A DNA stretch of 64,000 bases from Silvimonas amylolytica (GCF_014645555.1 NZ_BMLY01000002.1:1-64000), one strand, 5' to 3'. Shown: positions 8,894 through 17,815, counted from the first letter of the stretch. The notes: generated by a model not told the origin, from the sequence alone. A program made the numbers and translations.

Positions 8894-8959
8894 GCAGGCG
8901 AAGGCTGTGTTTCTGGAAAGGGCGCATTTTACGCGCTTGCACGCGTTTCATGGCAGTAA

Positions 8960-9829
8960 CTAGACGGAGTGTGTGATGTCCAGCGCCGCGTCGATCATGC
9001 CGGTGGTCACGCCGTCTGGAGAGAACTTGCGGGCAAACAGAGCTGGACTGGCCAGAAGTTGCGGCACATCGGCCTGGATGAACTCCGCCGGCGACCAGGC
9101 GTTTTCCTGCCAGCGCAGTTGATGCAGGTTATGCGTGGCCAGTTGCGGGCCAATCGACGTCGCCATCAGCACGGTCTGAACGAACATCTCATCAGGCACC
9201 AGCGTACTGCGGAAGAATGCCGACACGCGTGGATGCTCGTCGACGAACAGAATGAGTGCGTTGCAAGCCTCGCTCGACAAGCACCACCATTGCGATCCAG
9301 CCCAGACCGCCGTCAACGGAGCAGGCAGGCTGCGACGAAGACCAACGCGATTCAGGCCGCGCTGCAATTTTTGCAATGCCTTGCCAGCGCGCGTGCCATG
9401 GAGTTGTTCGAGGAAAAACGCCTGCCAGCGGTAACGCACGTCAAACTGATTTTGCGAACGCAGATCAATAAAACCAGCTGCCGAGGCTTGTGCCAGAAAC
9501 GTGCTGATCTGCGCAGAAGATTTGATTGGGTAATCGGCACCAGACAGTAGCTGGGCCCAGTCAAAACCATCTTTGAGTGCTGCGCGCACCAGATCCAGCG
9601 TCGCATCAACCAAAGAAAAACCGCCCCAGCGACAGGAGCGACGCGCAATAAAGGTCACCGCGGCACTCGCAGGCATCGCGGCTTTGATGGCATCAAACGT
9701 GGCTTGATCGGTGTTGGCGTCGATATGCAGATAGCAGCGCACGCCGGGCGCAGACAAGCGTGCGACCAGCCGGCCCAACTGGGCTGGCTGGCCATGCGCC
9801 AGAATCAGATACGCAATCGAAAGGCTCAA
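8960..9829 (-). CDS. GT14 (core-2/I-branching enzyme type) glycosyltransferase
   Basis: The ~289-residue protein resembles bacterial beta-1,6-N-acetylglucosaminyltransferase-like enzymes of family GT14. Visible features are the opening [18 protein letters not shown], the block [11 protein letters not shown] (the family's SG-DYP motif), and the later GSQWWCLS and VPDEMFVQT segments, all in the order seen in this family. It has no signal peptide or membrane segment. I placed the start at the TTG at 9829, which overlaps the obg stop as TTGA. The upstream ATG frame would extend 60 bases into obg and add an Arg-rich tail without family similarity. Acceptor and sugar are unknown; a surface polysaccharide or lipooligosaccharide target is plausible. 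Confidence 0.8.
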   Translation of the reverse strand: MSLSIAYLILAHGQPAQLGRLVARLSAPGVRCYLHIDANTDQATFDAIKAAMPASAAVTFIARRSCRWGGFSLVDATLDLVRAALKDGFDWAQLLSGADYPIKSSAQISTFLAQASAAGFIDLRSQNQFDVRYRWQAFFLEQLHGTRAGKALQKLQRGLNRVGLRRSLPAPLTAVWAGSQWWCLSSEACNALILFVDEHPRVSAFFRSTLVPDEMFVQTVLMATSIGPQLATHNLHQLRWQENAWSPAEFIQADVPQLLASPALFARKFSPDGVTTGMIDAALDITHSV

Positions 9830-11007
9830 GCCTCGTCGCCGTCCACGTGACGCAGCGCGGCGGCACATTCTTCCGGCGTCAATCCTTCGCAAACGTTGGG
9901 CGTCGGCGTCGGGGCGTGATCTGCGGCATGAGCGGCCTCTTCCTTGCGCAAGGCGCGCACGGCATCAAGGTAATCCATGATCGCCCAGGTCAGCTCTTTA
10001 CAACCATCACCCGTCAGACCGGAAATGGTAAACATGCGGCGTTGCATCGGATCAAACGGTTTGTATGGATCCGGCTCACCACCGTCCCAACCGTACTCTT
10101 TGAGGAAGTTCGCCACGCGTTCAGCGCGTTCTTCTTCCGGCACCATATCCAGCTTGTTCAGCACCAGCCAGCGCGGCTTGTCGTGCAACTCTTCGTCATA
10201 CTTGCGCAGTTCTTCGACAATAGCCTTGGCTTCCGCGACCGGATTCACGCCTTCATCAAAGGGAGCCAGGTCGACGATATGCAGCAGCACGCCAGTGCGG
10301 GTCAAATGCTTGAGGAAGCGATGCCCCAGACCTGCGCCTTCCGCCGCGCCTTCGATCAGACCTGGAATGTCGGCCACAACAAAGCTGCGATTGTCATCAA
10401 TACGCACGACGCCCAGGTTGGGGTGCAAGGTAGTGAAAGGATAATCGGCCACTTTGGGCTTGGCGGCGGATACGGCACGAATGAACGTGGACTTGCCCGC
10501 GTTGGGCATCCCCAGCAGACCCACGTCGGCCAGGACTTTCAGTTCCAGCTTCAGTTCACGGCGTTCACCCGCTTCGCCTGGCGTCGTCTGACGCGGCGCA
10601 CGGTTCACCGATGATTTGAAGTGGATATTGCCCCAACCGCCCTTGCCGCCCTTGGCCACCACCACGCGCTGACCGTTGTGGGTCAGATCGGCAATGATCT
10701 CTTCGGTTTCTGCATCAACGATCACCGTGCCGACTGGCATGCGCAGTTCGATGTCATCACCCGCTGCGCCATAACAGTCAGCACCACGGCCGGACTCGCC
10801 ATCCTGGGCTTTGTATTTCTTGACGAAGCGGTAATCCACGAGGGTATTGATGTCTTCATCCGCCACGGCCCACAAGCTGCCACCACGGCCGCCGTCGCCG
10901 CCGTCAGGGCCGCCGCGCGGGATGAATTTTTCGCGGCGCATACTGGCCGACCCTTTACCGCCTTTACCGGCGATGACTTCAATTCTGGCTTCGTCAATGA
11001 ATTTCAT
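9826..11007 (-). CDS. obgE: Obg family GTPase
   Basis: This is a ribosome-associated GTPase acting in 50S subunit maturation and stress control. The 393-residue protein has the glycine-rich Obg fold over residues 1-158 ([23 protein letters not shown]). The G domain has P-loop GMPNAGKS (166-173), switch DYPFTT, DIPGL, and NKLD near 285. A short Asp/Ala-rich C-terminal tail follows. It lies downstream of rpmA and rplU but is separated from them by a terminator and about 290 bp, so it likely has its own promoter. The GT14 gene is translationally coupled to its stop codon. Confidence 0.97.
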   Translation of the reverse strand: MKFIDEARIEVIAGKGGKGSASMRREKFIPRGGPDGGDGGRGGSLWAVADEDINTLVDYRFVKKYKAQDGESGRGADCYGAAGDDIELRMPVGTVIVDAETEEIIADLTHNGQRVVVAKGGKGGWGNIHFKSSVNRAPRQTTPGEAGERRELKLELKVLADVGLLGMPNAGKSTFIRAVSAAKPKVADYPFTTLHPNLGVVRIDDNRSFVVADIPGLIEGAAEGAGLGHRFLKHLTRTGVLLHIVDLAPFDEGVNPVAEAKAIVEELRKYDEELHDKPRWLVLNKLDMVPEEERAERVANFLKEYGWDGGEPDPYKPFDPMQRRMFTISGLTGDGCKELTWAIMDYLDAVRALRKEEAAHAADHAPTPTPNVCEGLTPEECAAALRHVDGDEA

Positions 11008-11132
11008 GGTGAATTCTGCTTTCCAGTGAGGGGTTAGGCGTGAACGGTATTCACAAAACTGCCCGCCTTGTATGCGGCCAGCGCCCCAAAAAACCGCGGC
11101 GACCCAGGCTACGGGTATGCGGATGCTAAAAC

Positions 11133-11163
11133 ATTATATAAATAGTGCCGCTTTTGACGGCAA
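11133..11163 (-). promoter_or_regulatory. Possible sigma-70 promoter for obgE
   Basis: Reading the minus strand, TTGCCG is followed after 17 bases by TATATAAT-like sequence, about 125 bp before the obgE start and past the rpmA terminator. The match is moderate (-35 is 4 of 6), so this is only a candidate. Confidence 0.4.
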
Positions 11164-11248
11164 CAACGGCAAACATCAAACAATTCAGTCCAGTTGGCCG
11201 GATACACTGTCCGGTTCACTGGCATATGGACGACAAACCCCGTCCATA

Positions 11249-11284
11249 AACAAAAAGCCCCATCACAGGACAGGGCTTTTGTGT
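11249..11284 (-). terminator. Rho-independent terminator after rpmA
   Basis: The arms AAAAGCCC and GGGCTTTT are separated by 12 nt. On the minus strand this gives a GC stem followed by a T-rich tail, 17 bases past the rpmA stop. It separates the L21/L27 unit from obgE. Confidence 0.8.
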
Positions 11285-11301
11285 TCAGTCATCAAGGTTG
11301 C

Positions 11302-11583
11302 TTAAGCAACTTCGATCACTTCACCTTCGTACGGTTCGATGAACACGGTGCGACGCTTTGCGGCGCCCTTGATCATGAACTTCACGTAACCATCAACCAG
11401 CGCGAACAAGGTGTGATCCTTGCCCATGCCAACGTTGGTACCAGGATGGAATTCGGTACCGCGTTGACGCACGATGATCGAACCAGCGTTGATCAGCTCG
11501 CCACCGTAGGCTTTAACGCCCAGACGTTTGGCATGTGAGTCGCGGCCGTTACGGGAACTACCGCCAGCTTTTTTGTGTGCCAT
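11302..11583 (-). CDS. rpmA: 50S ribosomal protein L27
   Basis: The 93-residue product begins [20 protein letters not shown], the conserved L27 N-terminus that reaches the peptidyl transferase centre, and continues with [17 protein letters not shown]. The length is normal. It follows rplU by 21 bp in the standard rplU-rpmA order. Confidence 0.98.
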   Translation of the reverse strand: MAHKKAGGSSRNGRDSHAKRLGVKAYGGELINAGSIIVRQRGTEFHPGTNVGMGKDHTLFALVDGYVKFMIKGAAKRRTVFIEPYEGEVIEVA

Positions 11584-11604
11584 GGTTAGTTAGCTCCTGA
11601 TTAA

Positions 11605-11916
11605 TTACGCGTCGATGGAATCGATGCGGATTTCAGTGTAATTCTGGCGATGACCAGCGTGCTTCTGATAGTGCTTACGGCGACGCATCTTGAAAATGCG
11701 AACCTTATCACCACGACCATGCGACACGACAGTTGCCTTGATGGCGGCGCCGGCAACCACAGGGGTACCGATCGTCACTGCATCACCGTTTGCCACCATC
11801 AATACTTCATTCAGTACGATCTGGCTGTCGATGTCTGCAGCAATCTGTTCTACTTTAAGTTTTTCGCCGACGACAACTTTGTACTGCTTGCCACCGGTTT
11901 TTACGACTGCATACAT
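11605..11916 (-). CDS. rplU: 50S ribosomal protein L21
   Basis: The 103-residue product starts [14 protein letters not shown] and ends with the basic segment [21 protein letters not shown], both diagnostic of L21. It is the first gene of the rplU-rpmA unit and is transcribed away from ispB across a 273-bp intergenic region that must hold both promoters. Confidence 0.98.
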   Translation of the reverse strand: MYAVVKTGGKQYKVVVGEKLKVEQIAADIDSQIVLNEVLMVANGDAVTIGTPVVAGAAIKATVVSHGRGDKVRIFKMRRRKHYQKHAGHRQNYTEIRIDSIDA

Positions 11917-12189
11917 TTAACAAGCTCCAAAGAGTTTGCACCCAAAAAACCGCGTCTTTGCAGACGCAGCCTTCCCGCCCGTGCGGAAAGAATCGGCGAC
12001 TATACCCCGATCTTCTTTACACGTCAAACACTTAACGCATTTCAAACGGCAGGCCAGCGCCCCCAAAAAACCCTTGGGTCGCCTGACAGTTCGCCGCATT
12101 GACGGGCAGAACTTCAACGCGATCGAAGAATATGGCCGTTCCATGCTAAAATTGCGTGTTTATTCAATACCAGTTCAAGCGAGGCGCTC

Positions 12190-13158
12190 GTGGCAATGGA
12201 GTTGGTCAAATCGGTCGTCGACCAGGACATGACGGCGGTTGACGCCCTGATTCGCAAACAGCTCTATTCAGATGTCGTGCTGGTGCGCCAGGTCGGTGAG
12301 TACATTGTTTCTTCCGGCGGCAAGCGTTTGCGGCCCATCATGGTGCTGCTGACCGCCAAGGCATTGGGCTATCAGGGCGAACATCACCTGACCCTCGCGG
12401 CAGTGATCGAGTTCATCCATACCGCCACCTTGTTGCATGACGACGTGGTCGATGAATCAGAACTGCGCCGTGGCCGCGAAACAGCCAATGCCATGTTTGG
12501 CAACGCCGCCAGTGTGCTGGTAGGTGACTTCGTCTACACGCGTTCTTTCCAGATGATGGTGTCGGTGGGTTCCATGCGCGTCATGGAAGTACTGGCCGAG
12601 GCCACCAACATCATTGCGGAAGGCGAAGTGCTGCAACTGATGAACATTGGTAATGTCGACATTGACGAAGCCGGTTACCTGCAAGTCATCCAGTACAAGA
12701 CCGCCAAACTGTTTGAAGCTGCCTCGCGCCTTGGTGCAATTCTGGCTGGTGCCGATACTGCGACCGAATCTGCCTTTGCCCGTTATGGCATGCACCTGGG
12801 TACGGCCTTCCAGATTATCGACGACGTGCTGGACTACTCCGGTCATACAGAAGAAATTGGCAAAAACCTGGGTGACGATCTGGCCGAAGGCAAGCCAACA
12901 TTGCCGCTGATTTACGTCATGCGCAATGGCGCGCCGGAACACGCCAACGCCGTGCGTGAAGCCTTGACTCACGCCAGCCGTGATCGTTTTGATGACGTCA
13001 GTCGCGCCATCCACGCCACCGGCGCACTGGATTACGCCCGTAATATTGCGACTGCAGAGGCCGATCGCGCCAAGGCAGAACTGGAAGGCGTGCCTGATAG
13101 CCAGGCCAAACGCGCACTCCTGGCCCTGGCTGATCTGGCCATCCACAGAAATAGCTAG
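12190..13158 (+). CDS. ispB: Octaprenyl/polyprenyl diphosphate synthase
   Basis: This trans-prenyltransferase makes the ubiquinone side chain from FPP and IPP. The 322-residue protein has GGKRLRP near residue 43, the first Asp-rich motif DDVVDE (84-89) followed by RRGRETAN, and the second Asp-rich motif DDVLD (211-215). Small or large residues before the first motif set chain length, but I cannot predict the number of units. I kept the GTG at 12190, preceded by GAGG at good spacing; an ATG two codons later is also possible. It is divergent from rplU, a common arrangement in proteobacteria. Confidence 0.95.
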   Translation: MAMELVKSVVDQDMTAVDALIRKQLYSDVVLVRQVGEYIVSSGGKRLRPIMVLLTAKALGYQGEHHLTLAAVIEFIHTATLLHDDVVDESELRRGRETANAMFGNAASVLVGDFVYTRSFQMMVSVGSMRVMEVLAEATNIIAEGEVLQLMNIGNVDIDEAGYLQVIQYKTAKLFEAASRLGAILAGADTATESAFARYGMHLGTAFQIIDDVLDYSGHTEEIGKNLGDDLAEGKPTLPLIYVMRNGAPEHANAVREALTHASRDRFDDVSRAIHATGALDYARNIATAEADRAKAELEGVPDSQAKRALLALADLAIHRNS

Positions 13159-13175
13159 AAACAATTTCGAAACAG

Positions 13176-13204
13176 TTGACAGCCCTGGGGGCCGCAGACA
13201 TAAT
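13176..13204 (+). promoter_or_regulatory. Strong sigma-70 promoter for tRNA-Pro
   Basis: TTGACA (13176-13181), a 17-bp spacer and CATAAT (13199-13204) place transcription start near 13211, about 37 bases before the mature tRNA. The -35 is perfect and the -10 is 5 of 6. Confidence 0.85.
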
Positions 13205-13247
13205 CCCGGTTCTTCGCGAGCGGCATAGTTTGCGGAGCACCAGAAAT

Positions 13248-13324
13248 CGGGGTGTAGCTTAGCCTGGTAGAGCGCTACGTTCGGGACGTAGAGGCCGGAG
13301 GTTCGAATCCTCTCACCCCGACCA
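13248..13324 (+). tRNA. proK: tRNA-Pro (anticodon CGG)
   Basis: A 77-nt cloverleaf is visible. The acceptor arms are CGGGGTG and CACCCCG with an encoded CCA end. The D arm is AGCTTAGCCTGGTAGAGCG. The anticodon stem CTACG/CGTAG has loop TTCGGGA, giving anticodon CGG (reads CCG, Pro). The T arm is GGAGGTTCGAATCCT. It is a monocistronic unit with its own promoter and terminator. Confidence 0.97.
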
Positions 13325-13333
13325 GATTTCACG

Positions 13334-13373
13334 AAAAGCCGGATTCAGCAAACGCTGATCCGGCTTTTTCGTT
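13334..13373 (+). terminator. Terminator after tRNA-Pro
   Basis: A long stem AAAAGCCGGATTCAGC / GCTGATCCGGCTTTTT with loop AAAC and one bulge is followed by Ts, starting 10 bases after the CCA end. Confidence 0.88.
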
Positions 13374-13526
13374 TGCGCTACGCTTCGTCAAAACGCCAAT
13401 GGTTTGCGAGATGGTTCACAATAACGGCAAATAGTTGGCGATTTTCTGGCATTTCTTTCAGTTGCACTGCAACAATTACAAAGAACGACAGTCAGTATCA
13501 TTCCCGCACTCTCAGACAGGACCTTC

Positions 13527-14189
13527 ATGAAAGCCTGGCAAATCTGGCAGATTGTGACCAATTTTGGCGATTCGGCCCTGCTTTTGCCGGTGGCAGCCAT
13601 TCTGGTTGGCTGGATGCTTTATGAAAAAGCCTGGCGTTGCGCCACTATCTGGTTATTGCTTTTTGTCCCGGCGCTCGCCGTGGTGCTCGGGGCCAAGCTG
13701 GCGTTTCTGGGATGGGGCATCGGCATCGAACAACTGGACTTCACCGGGCCCAGTGGCCACACAACCCTCTCCATGGCCATCTACCCAACCCTTGCGGTAT
13801 GGATCGTGCAACGCATGCAGCCACGCAATCATGCGGCCGCCTACCTCTTGGGCTGGTTGTTTGCGTTGGTCGTTGGTATTTCGCGCCTGGTTTTGCATAA
13901 ACATTCTGTTTCCGAGGTGGTTGCGGGCGTTGCCCTGGGTACCATGGTCAGCCTGACCTGGACCTGGCTCTCTGCACTTGATTCTCGTCCGACCCACCAC
14001 TTCGTACTGGCCAGCGCGATCGTGATCATGGTGATGTGCAGCTTGCATGGCGAACGAGCGCCCACGCAAAACGCCATTGCCCATTGGGCGATTGCCATGT
14101 CCGGCCGCCCGGTTGCGTACAACCGGTATACCGCGTGGCCCAATAGCCCGTATCGCAAAATACGTTACATCGACCCCTGGGGCGTTTGA
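13527..14189 (+). CDS. PAP2-family membrane phosphatase
   Basis: The 220-residue polytopic protein has the PAP2 superfamily motifs: GPSGHTTL (motif 2, catalytic His of SGH) and SRLVLHKHSVSEVVAG (motif 3). Motif 1 is not obvious in the canonical form. Hydrophobic helices are spread through the sequence. Such enzymes remove phosphate from isoprenyl or lipid phosphates (for example undecaprenyl diphosphate) at the inner membrane; the substrate here is unknown. AGGA six bases before the ATG supports the start. The next gene is a VC0807-like membrane protein 92 bp downstream on the same strand. Confidence 0.85.
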   Translation: MKAWQIWQIVTNFGDSALLLPVAAILVGWMLYEKAWRCATIWLLLFVPALAVVLGAKLAFLGWGIGIEQLDFTGPSGHTTLSMAIYPTLAVWIVQRMQPRNHAAAYLLGWLFALVVGISRLVLHKHSVSEVVAGVALGTMVSLTWTWLSALDSRPTHHFVLASAIVIMVMCSLHGERAPTQNAIAHWAIAMSGRPVAYNRYTAWPNSPYRKIRYIDPWGV

Positions 14190-14281
14190 TCCGCTGTTTA
14201 GCGCAGTTCGTCGCACATCCCGACAGGCATCGCACGAAGCCGCATACTCACTGCCATCACCCCAACTACTCAGGCGTCATC

Positions 14282-14944
14282 ATGACTACCTCTTTCTTGC
14301 AGCGAATCAAACCCGGCTTTGTGCTTGAAATCCTGGTCAACTTCGTCCTGCCGTGGCTGGTATACCGGCAAATGCAACCGCACTGGGGTGAGCATAATGC
14401 CTTGCTGGCCTCCGCCCTGCCCCCGATTATCTGGAGCGCCGTCGGGCTGGTTCGGCATCGTCGGCTGGATGCCATGAGCGCATTGGTCGTGGTCGGCATC
14501 TTGTTGTCACTGGGCGCTGTCATGCTGGGGGGCAGCCCGGCCCTGTTACTGATGCGTGAGTCGTTGATCACCGGGGCTATCGGCATGGCCTTTCTGGTGT
14601 CTGCCTTGCTGCGTCGACCCTTGACGTACTACCTCGCCAGAGCCGCACTGGCGCGCGAATCCGGCTTTAGCAAAGCGCGCTTTGAACAGTTGTTTATCGA
14701 CGCCAACGGACGGGTCGCTGGCTGGATGACCGTGATGACACTGGTTTGGGGTGGCGGCTTGCTGGCCGAGACGCTACTGCGCCTTTGGCTGATCAAGATC
14801 ATTCCGGTTGCGCAGTTTCTGCTGGTCGCACCGTGGATCAGTTATGGCATCTACGCCGCTCTGGGCGCGTGGACGTGGTGGTATCGCAATCAGTTACGCA
14901 GTTCTGGCCGAGGCATCGTTGGCCAGGCCAACCAGACCCTCTGA
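14282..14944 (+). CDS. VC0807-family inner-membrane protein
   Basis: The 220-residue protein has about six hydrophobic helices and resembles the VC0807-like family of unknown function. It has an initial LEILVNFVLPWLVY helix, PPIIWSAVGLVRHRRLDAMS, and C-terminal paired helices with WISYGIYAALGAWTWWYR. I used the ATG at 14282 rather than the longer frame, because the preceding 32 codons are His/Pro-rich and not membrane-like. It is followed directly by a terminator. No function can be assigned. Confidence 0.75.
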   Translation: MTTSFLQRIKPGFVLEILVNFVLPWLVYRQMQPHWGEHNALLASALPPIIWSAVGLVRHRRLDAMSALVVVGILLSLGAVMLGGSPALLLMRESLITGAIGMAFLVSALLRRPLTYYLARAALARESGFSKARFEQLFIDANGRVAGWMTVMTLVWGGGLLAETLLRLWLIKIIPVAQFLLVAPWISYGIYAALGAWTWWYRNQLRSSGRGIVGQANQTL

Positions 14945-14961
14945 GCGCAAGCAGTCTTCAG

Positions 14962-14995
14962 CAAAAAGCCCGTCGCATGGACGGGCTTTTTATTT
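14962..14995. terminator. Bidirectional terminator
   Basis: AAAAAGCCCGTC, loop GCAT, GACGGGCTTTTT lies between two convergent genes (VC0807-like on plus, polyferredoxin on minus). A-run and T-run flanks allow it to end both transcripts. Confidence 0.88.
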
Positions 14996-15008
14996 GGCGG
15001 TGATCCGG

Positions 15009-16403
15009 TCACCAGCCCCAGAACATAAGCCACCAGGTCAGGTCGATCAGCACCAATGCGGCGATAAACACCAACCAGGCAGAGAACTGGCGCCACAACG
15101 GTGCGGCATACTGGCGCACGATGCCTGCAGCAAGCCCAAGGCTCCACAGATTGGCCAGCACCAGCATGCTAATCCGCACCGGGCTCACCCATACCAGCGA
15201 GACCCCCTCTGGCTTGAGAATGGTAATGGAGGTCGCCGACAAGCCCAGAAACAACCCACAGCCAGCCAGCGGGATCAGCCCCAACACCAGATGATGGAAA
15301 CGCCGCATTTGCCACGATCCCAACAGGCTGTTGGCGACAGCCAGAATTGCGGTCAATGCGGAGCCCATCACCAGGCCTACGGTCACAATCCAGCCAACGA
15401 CCAGCGTGCCATCCAGCAGCGTGAAGACATCATTTTGCTGCGGGTAGTTGGTAAAGATGAACCAGGGCAACGATTTTTCCAGCGGCCACATGATGTTGTG
15501 GTTGATCAACCATTCCGCCAGCGTCTGTTTGATGGCAATCATCCACGGGCTCACGGTCCACTGGAAAGCACCGATCGCCAGACCCAGCATGCCGAACAAC
15601 ACCAGCACGGATTGCCAGCGCGCGTCTTTGGGCGGACCAACACGCACCACTTCTTCGTTGGGCGAGCGCACCGACAAGGTAATCGCATCGCGATGGCTAC
15701 TGCAGCGGCCGCACATATGGCAATCCGCGTTGCCTTGCATATCCCGCATTGGCACCATCGGCGCACAGACAATCGGAATGACTTTGTGACTGTGGTAGGA
15801 CTGCTTCCAGGCTTCTTTGTTGACCTTGAAGTGGATGGGCGCCAGGCGCGACAGCATATTGAACACGCCGTTCACGGGGCACAGATATTTGCACCAGGCA
15901 CGCCGGTCACGTGCGTATAGAAAACCGATGATCATGGCCGCCACGGTCGAACCGCCGAGCACCACAATCACGGCCTTGGGGTATTGATAAACGCTGACCA
16001 TCTGGCCGTAGATGGTCGTCCCCGCAAACGCCACAAAGGGCCAGCCAGACCACCGCATCCAGCGCGGTAACGGCAGGTTCAGGCCAAAACGGCTACTCCA
16101 CTCGGACAGCGCGCCTTCCGGACACAGCACGCCACACCACAGCCGACCAAACAGCACCATGGAAAGCAATACAAACGGCCACCAGATGCCCCAGAACAGA
16201 AACTGGGCGAATACGGTCAGGTTATTGAGAATGCGTGCGTCTGAATCGGGCAGTGGACGCAACACCGGGAAAACCAGCAAAGACACATAAAACACCACCA
16301 CTACCCACTGTGCAGTAATGATGGCGCCACGGTGCCGCGCGAGCCAGTCAGCTGCGCTGGCGAGCACCGTTTTCTTTGCCGGGATACTACAACTTTGCTG
16401 CAT
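15009..16403 (-). CDS. Membrane-bound 4Fe-4S polyferredoxin (NosR/NapH/YccM-like), iron-uptake associated
   Basis: The 464-residue protein has several transmembrane helices and cysteine motifs of NapH/NosR-type electron carriers: GRLWCGVLCPEG, WCKYLCPVNG and CHMCGRC. It would pass electrons across the inner membrane. Genes of this type accompany P19/FTR1 iron-uptake loci, where they are thought to serve the redox step of iron import. I chose the ATG at 16403 because GGAAGGAAGG lies just upstream. The longer frame would run through the Fur-box-like palindrome at 16466-16484, which is better read as this gene's operator. The last third has further membrane helices and ends in a Trp-rich tail. 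Confidence 0.82.
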   Translation of the reverse strand: MQQSCSIPAKKTVLASAADWLARHRGAIITAQWVVVVFYVSLLVFPVLRPLPDSDARILNNLTVFAQFLFWGIWWPFVLLSMVLFGRLWCGVLCPEGALSEWSSRFGLNLPLPRWMRWSGWPFVAFAGTTIYGQMVSVYQYPKAVIVVLGGSTVAAMIIGFLYARDRRAWCKYLCPVNGVFNMLSRLAPIHFKVNKEAWKQSYHSHKVIPIVCAPMVPMRDMQGNADCHMCGRCSSHRDAITLSVRSPNEEVVRVGPPKDARWQSVLVLFGMLGLAIGAFQWTVSPWMIAIKQTLAEWLINHNIMWPLEKSLPWFIFTNYPQQNDVFTLLDGTLVVGWIVTVGLVMGSALTAILAVANSLLGSWQMRRFHHLVLGLIPLAGCGLFLGLSATSITILKPEGVSLVWVSPVRISMLVLANLWSLGLAAGIVRQYAAPLWRQFSAWLVFIAALVLIDLTWWLMFWGW

Positions 16404-16465
16404 TGCTGCCGCCTTCCTTCCAACCGTCATGCGCCGTGAGCGCACATCATAACGGCTTATCTGGT

Positions 16466-16484
16466 GAGAATGCTTAGCATTCTC
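16466..16484 (-). promoter_or_regulatory. Fur-box-like palindrome upstream of the polyferredoxin gene
   Basis: The perfect inverted repeat GAGAATGCT-T-AGCATTCTC agrees with the 19-bp Fur box consensus GATAATGATAATCATTATC at 14 of 19 positions. It lies 62 bp before the chosen start codon, in the gap after the cupredoxin gene, and predicts repression under iron-replete conditions. Confidence 0.8.
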
Positions 16485-16552
16485 CAGAAACAACCAGGTC
16501 TAGCATGATTCAATGTCGCGAATGCACCTGTTGGCTCATCCGCGCCAGATCA

Positions 16553-16885
16553 TTATTTCGCGATGATCTTGCCTTTGGCGGTCGCTTGATGGAAATCATC
16601 AAACCACGTGTATTCACCCGGTGAGAGCGGCGCCAGAATCACAAACGAGGTCACGCCAGGACCCAGTACCTTTTCCTTGCGCAGTTGCGTACTTTCAAAC
16701 TCTGCAGCCTGCGTACCGGTGTTGGTCAATACCACGCGGATTTTCTTGCCTGCTGGCACATTCAGTACCGTCGGGTTGGCTTTGCCATCCTTGAATTCGA
16801 TTTTGACTTCATGCGTGTCATCAGCCAGTGCGACGCCAGACAGGGACGCGAGGGCCAGAACCAGTGCAAACAGGGTCTTGCGCAT
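16553..16885 (-). CDS. Periplasmic cupredoxin-domain protein (iron-uptake associated)
   Basis: The 110-residue product begins with a Sec signal peptide (MRKTLFALVLALASLSGVALA) and is followed by a short cupredoxin-like beta domain (HEVKIEFKDGKANPTVLNVPAGKKIRVVLTN in outline). It ends SPGEYTWFDDFHQATAKG. Similar small cupredoxins sit beside P19 and FTR1 genes and are proposed to take part in periplasmic iron oxidation or electron transfer. The ATG at 16885 is preceded by AAAGGA; the longer frame has no added sense. A canonical type 1 copper Cys-Met pair is not visible, so its metal is uncertain. Confidence 0.8.
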   Translation of the reverse strand: MRKTLFALVLALASLSGVALADDTHEVKIEFKDGKANPTVLNVPAGKKIRVVLTNTGTQAAEFESTQLRKEKVLGPGVTSFVILAPLSPGEYTWFDDFHQATAKGKIIAK

Positions 16886-17023
16886 TGATCTCATTCCTTT
16901 AACAGCTTCCACATCAAGACGCTGCAAGCGACATGACGGTGGCATCAAACGGCCGACTCAAGCACAAAAAGGCGCACAGCCTCGCTGCACGCCCATTTGT
17001 ATTGCCTGGTCAGCACACGCCGA

Positions 17024-17563
17024 TCAGTAACCACCCTTCTTGCCAGTACCGGCGAAGGTGAACTCGTAATCATTGGTGATGGTGTCAAACCATGGGCCTA
17101 CGCCGGTTTCCTTGTCCACGTGACGACCAAAGTGCCCCATCGGGTTCTTGGACGGCGGCAAAATGGTCAGCTTGAGCTTGTATTTGCCCGGGCCAAACAG
17201 TTTGACGTTATCGCCGTAGTGCGGGCCATCATTGGCCACCATCGCCATCATGTCGCCGGACACCTTCTGATTGGTGCCTACCTTGGTCACTTCGTACTTG
17301 ACCAACAAGGCCGGCATCCACTCCCCTTCGGCAAAGCCATTGGGGTTGTTCTTCAAGGCGTGGATATCCGCCTCAAGGTGAATGTCCGATTCTTCGGCCT
17401 TGCGCATCATGCCTTCCGGATCCATTTTGATCGGCTGCAGGTAGACCGCGCCGATTTCCATGCCACCCTTGAGCAGCGGCTTGCCGATCGGGTATTCAGC
17501 CGCCCAGGCCGAAGCAGTCAAAGTCAGCGCGGCAACGGCGCCAGCCAGAATCGAAACACGCAT
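17024..17563 (-). CDS. P19/Tp34-family periplasmic iron-binding protein
   Basis: The 179-residue protein has a signal peptide (cleavage after ASAWA, residues ~17-21) and a P19/Tp34 beta-sandwich domain. Recognisable segments are EIGAVYLQPIKMDP, ESDIHLEADIHA, GDMMAMVANDGPHYGDN and the closing PWFDTITNDYEF. The Met and His residues in these (KMDPEGMM, DIHLEADIHA, GPHYG) are the metal ligands of the family. In Campylobacter the orthologue works with an FTR1 permease for ferric iron uptake. It is the promoter-proximal gene here, with a Fur-like site 67 bp upstream. Confidence 0.92.
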   Translation of the reverse strand: MRVSILAGAVAALTLTASAWAAEYPIGKPLLKGGMEIGAVYLQPIKMDPEGMMRKAEESDIHLEADIHALKNNPNGFAEGEWMPALLVKYEVTKVGTNQKVSGDMMAMVANDGPHYGDNVKLFGPGKYKLKLTILPPSKNPMGHFGRHVDKETGVGPWFDTITNDYEFTFAGTGKKGGY

Positions 17564-17621
17564 TATGTAGTTACCTCGTCAGAAGTTGAGTATCAGCGCA
17601 GGTGCGGTTGGTGGTATTAAT

Positions 17622-17648
17622 TTGAGAATTGAGAAACGTTCTCATTTA
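17622..17648 (-). promoter_or_regulatory. Fur-like operator upstream of the P19 gene
   Basis: The inverted repeat TGAGAA-ACG-TTCTCA (17630-17644) is preceded by another direct TGAGAA half-site. It resembles overlapping Fur hexamers and lies 67-85 bp before the P19 start codon. Confidence 0.65.
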
Positions 17649-17785
17649 TAGCGCATGATGCCTGACCGGCAAAAAAGCCTCAAGCGTAAAAACGTAACAT
17701 TGATATGCATTGCGCCGATTACCACAGCAGCAGCCCCCATCCGGCATGATTTGCGTGCCTGATACTGCAGCGCATCGTGCATGCC

Positions 17786-17815
17786 GTGACGCCCCCGCCC
17801 CTCTCCCCGTATAAT
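17786..17815 (+). promoter_or_regulatory. Possible promoter for leuS
   Basis: A perfect TATAAT lies at 17810-17815 with a weak -35 (GTGACG) 18 bases upstream, about 38 bp before the leuS start codon. Confidence 0.45.

Noticed and set aside
13248-13324. tRNA-Pro as an integration site for a genomic island
   Set aside because: There is no integrase, no repeat of the tRNA 3' end that I could find nearby, and the flanking genes look like ordinary chromosomal genes.
12457-13332. 291-residue minus-strand ORF across ispB and the tRNA
   Set aside because: It covers ispB and tRNA-Pro in antisense; no family similarity was seen.
14808-15920. 370-residue plus-strand ORF
   Set aside because: It is antisense to the polyferredoxin gene and crosses a terminator; the sequence is His/Gln-rich and not protein-like.
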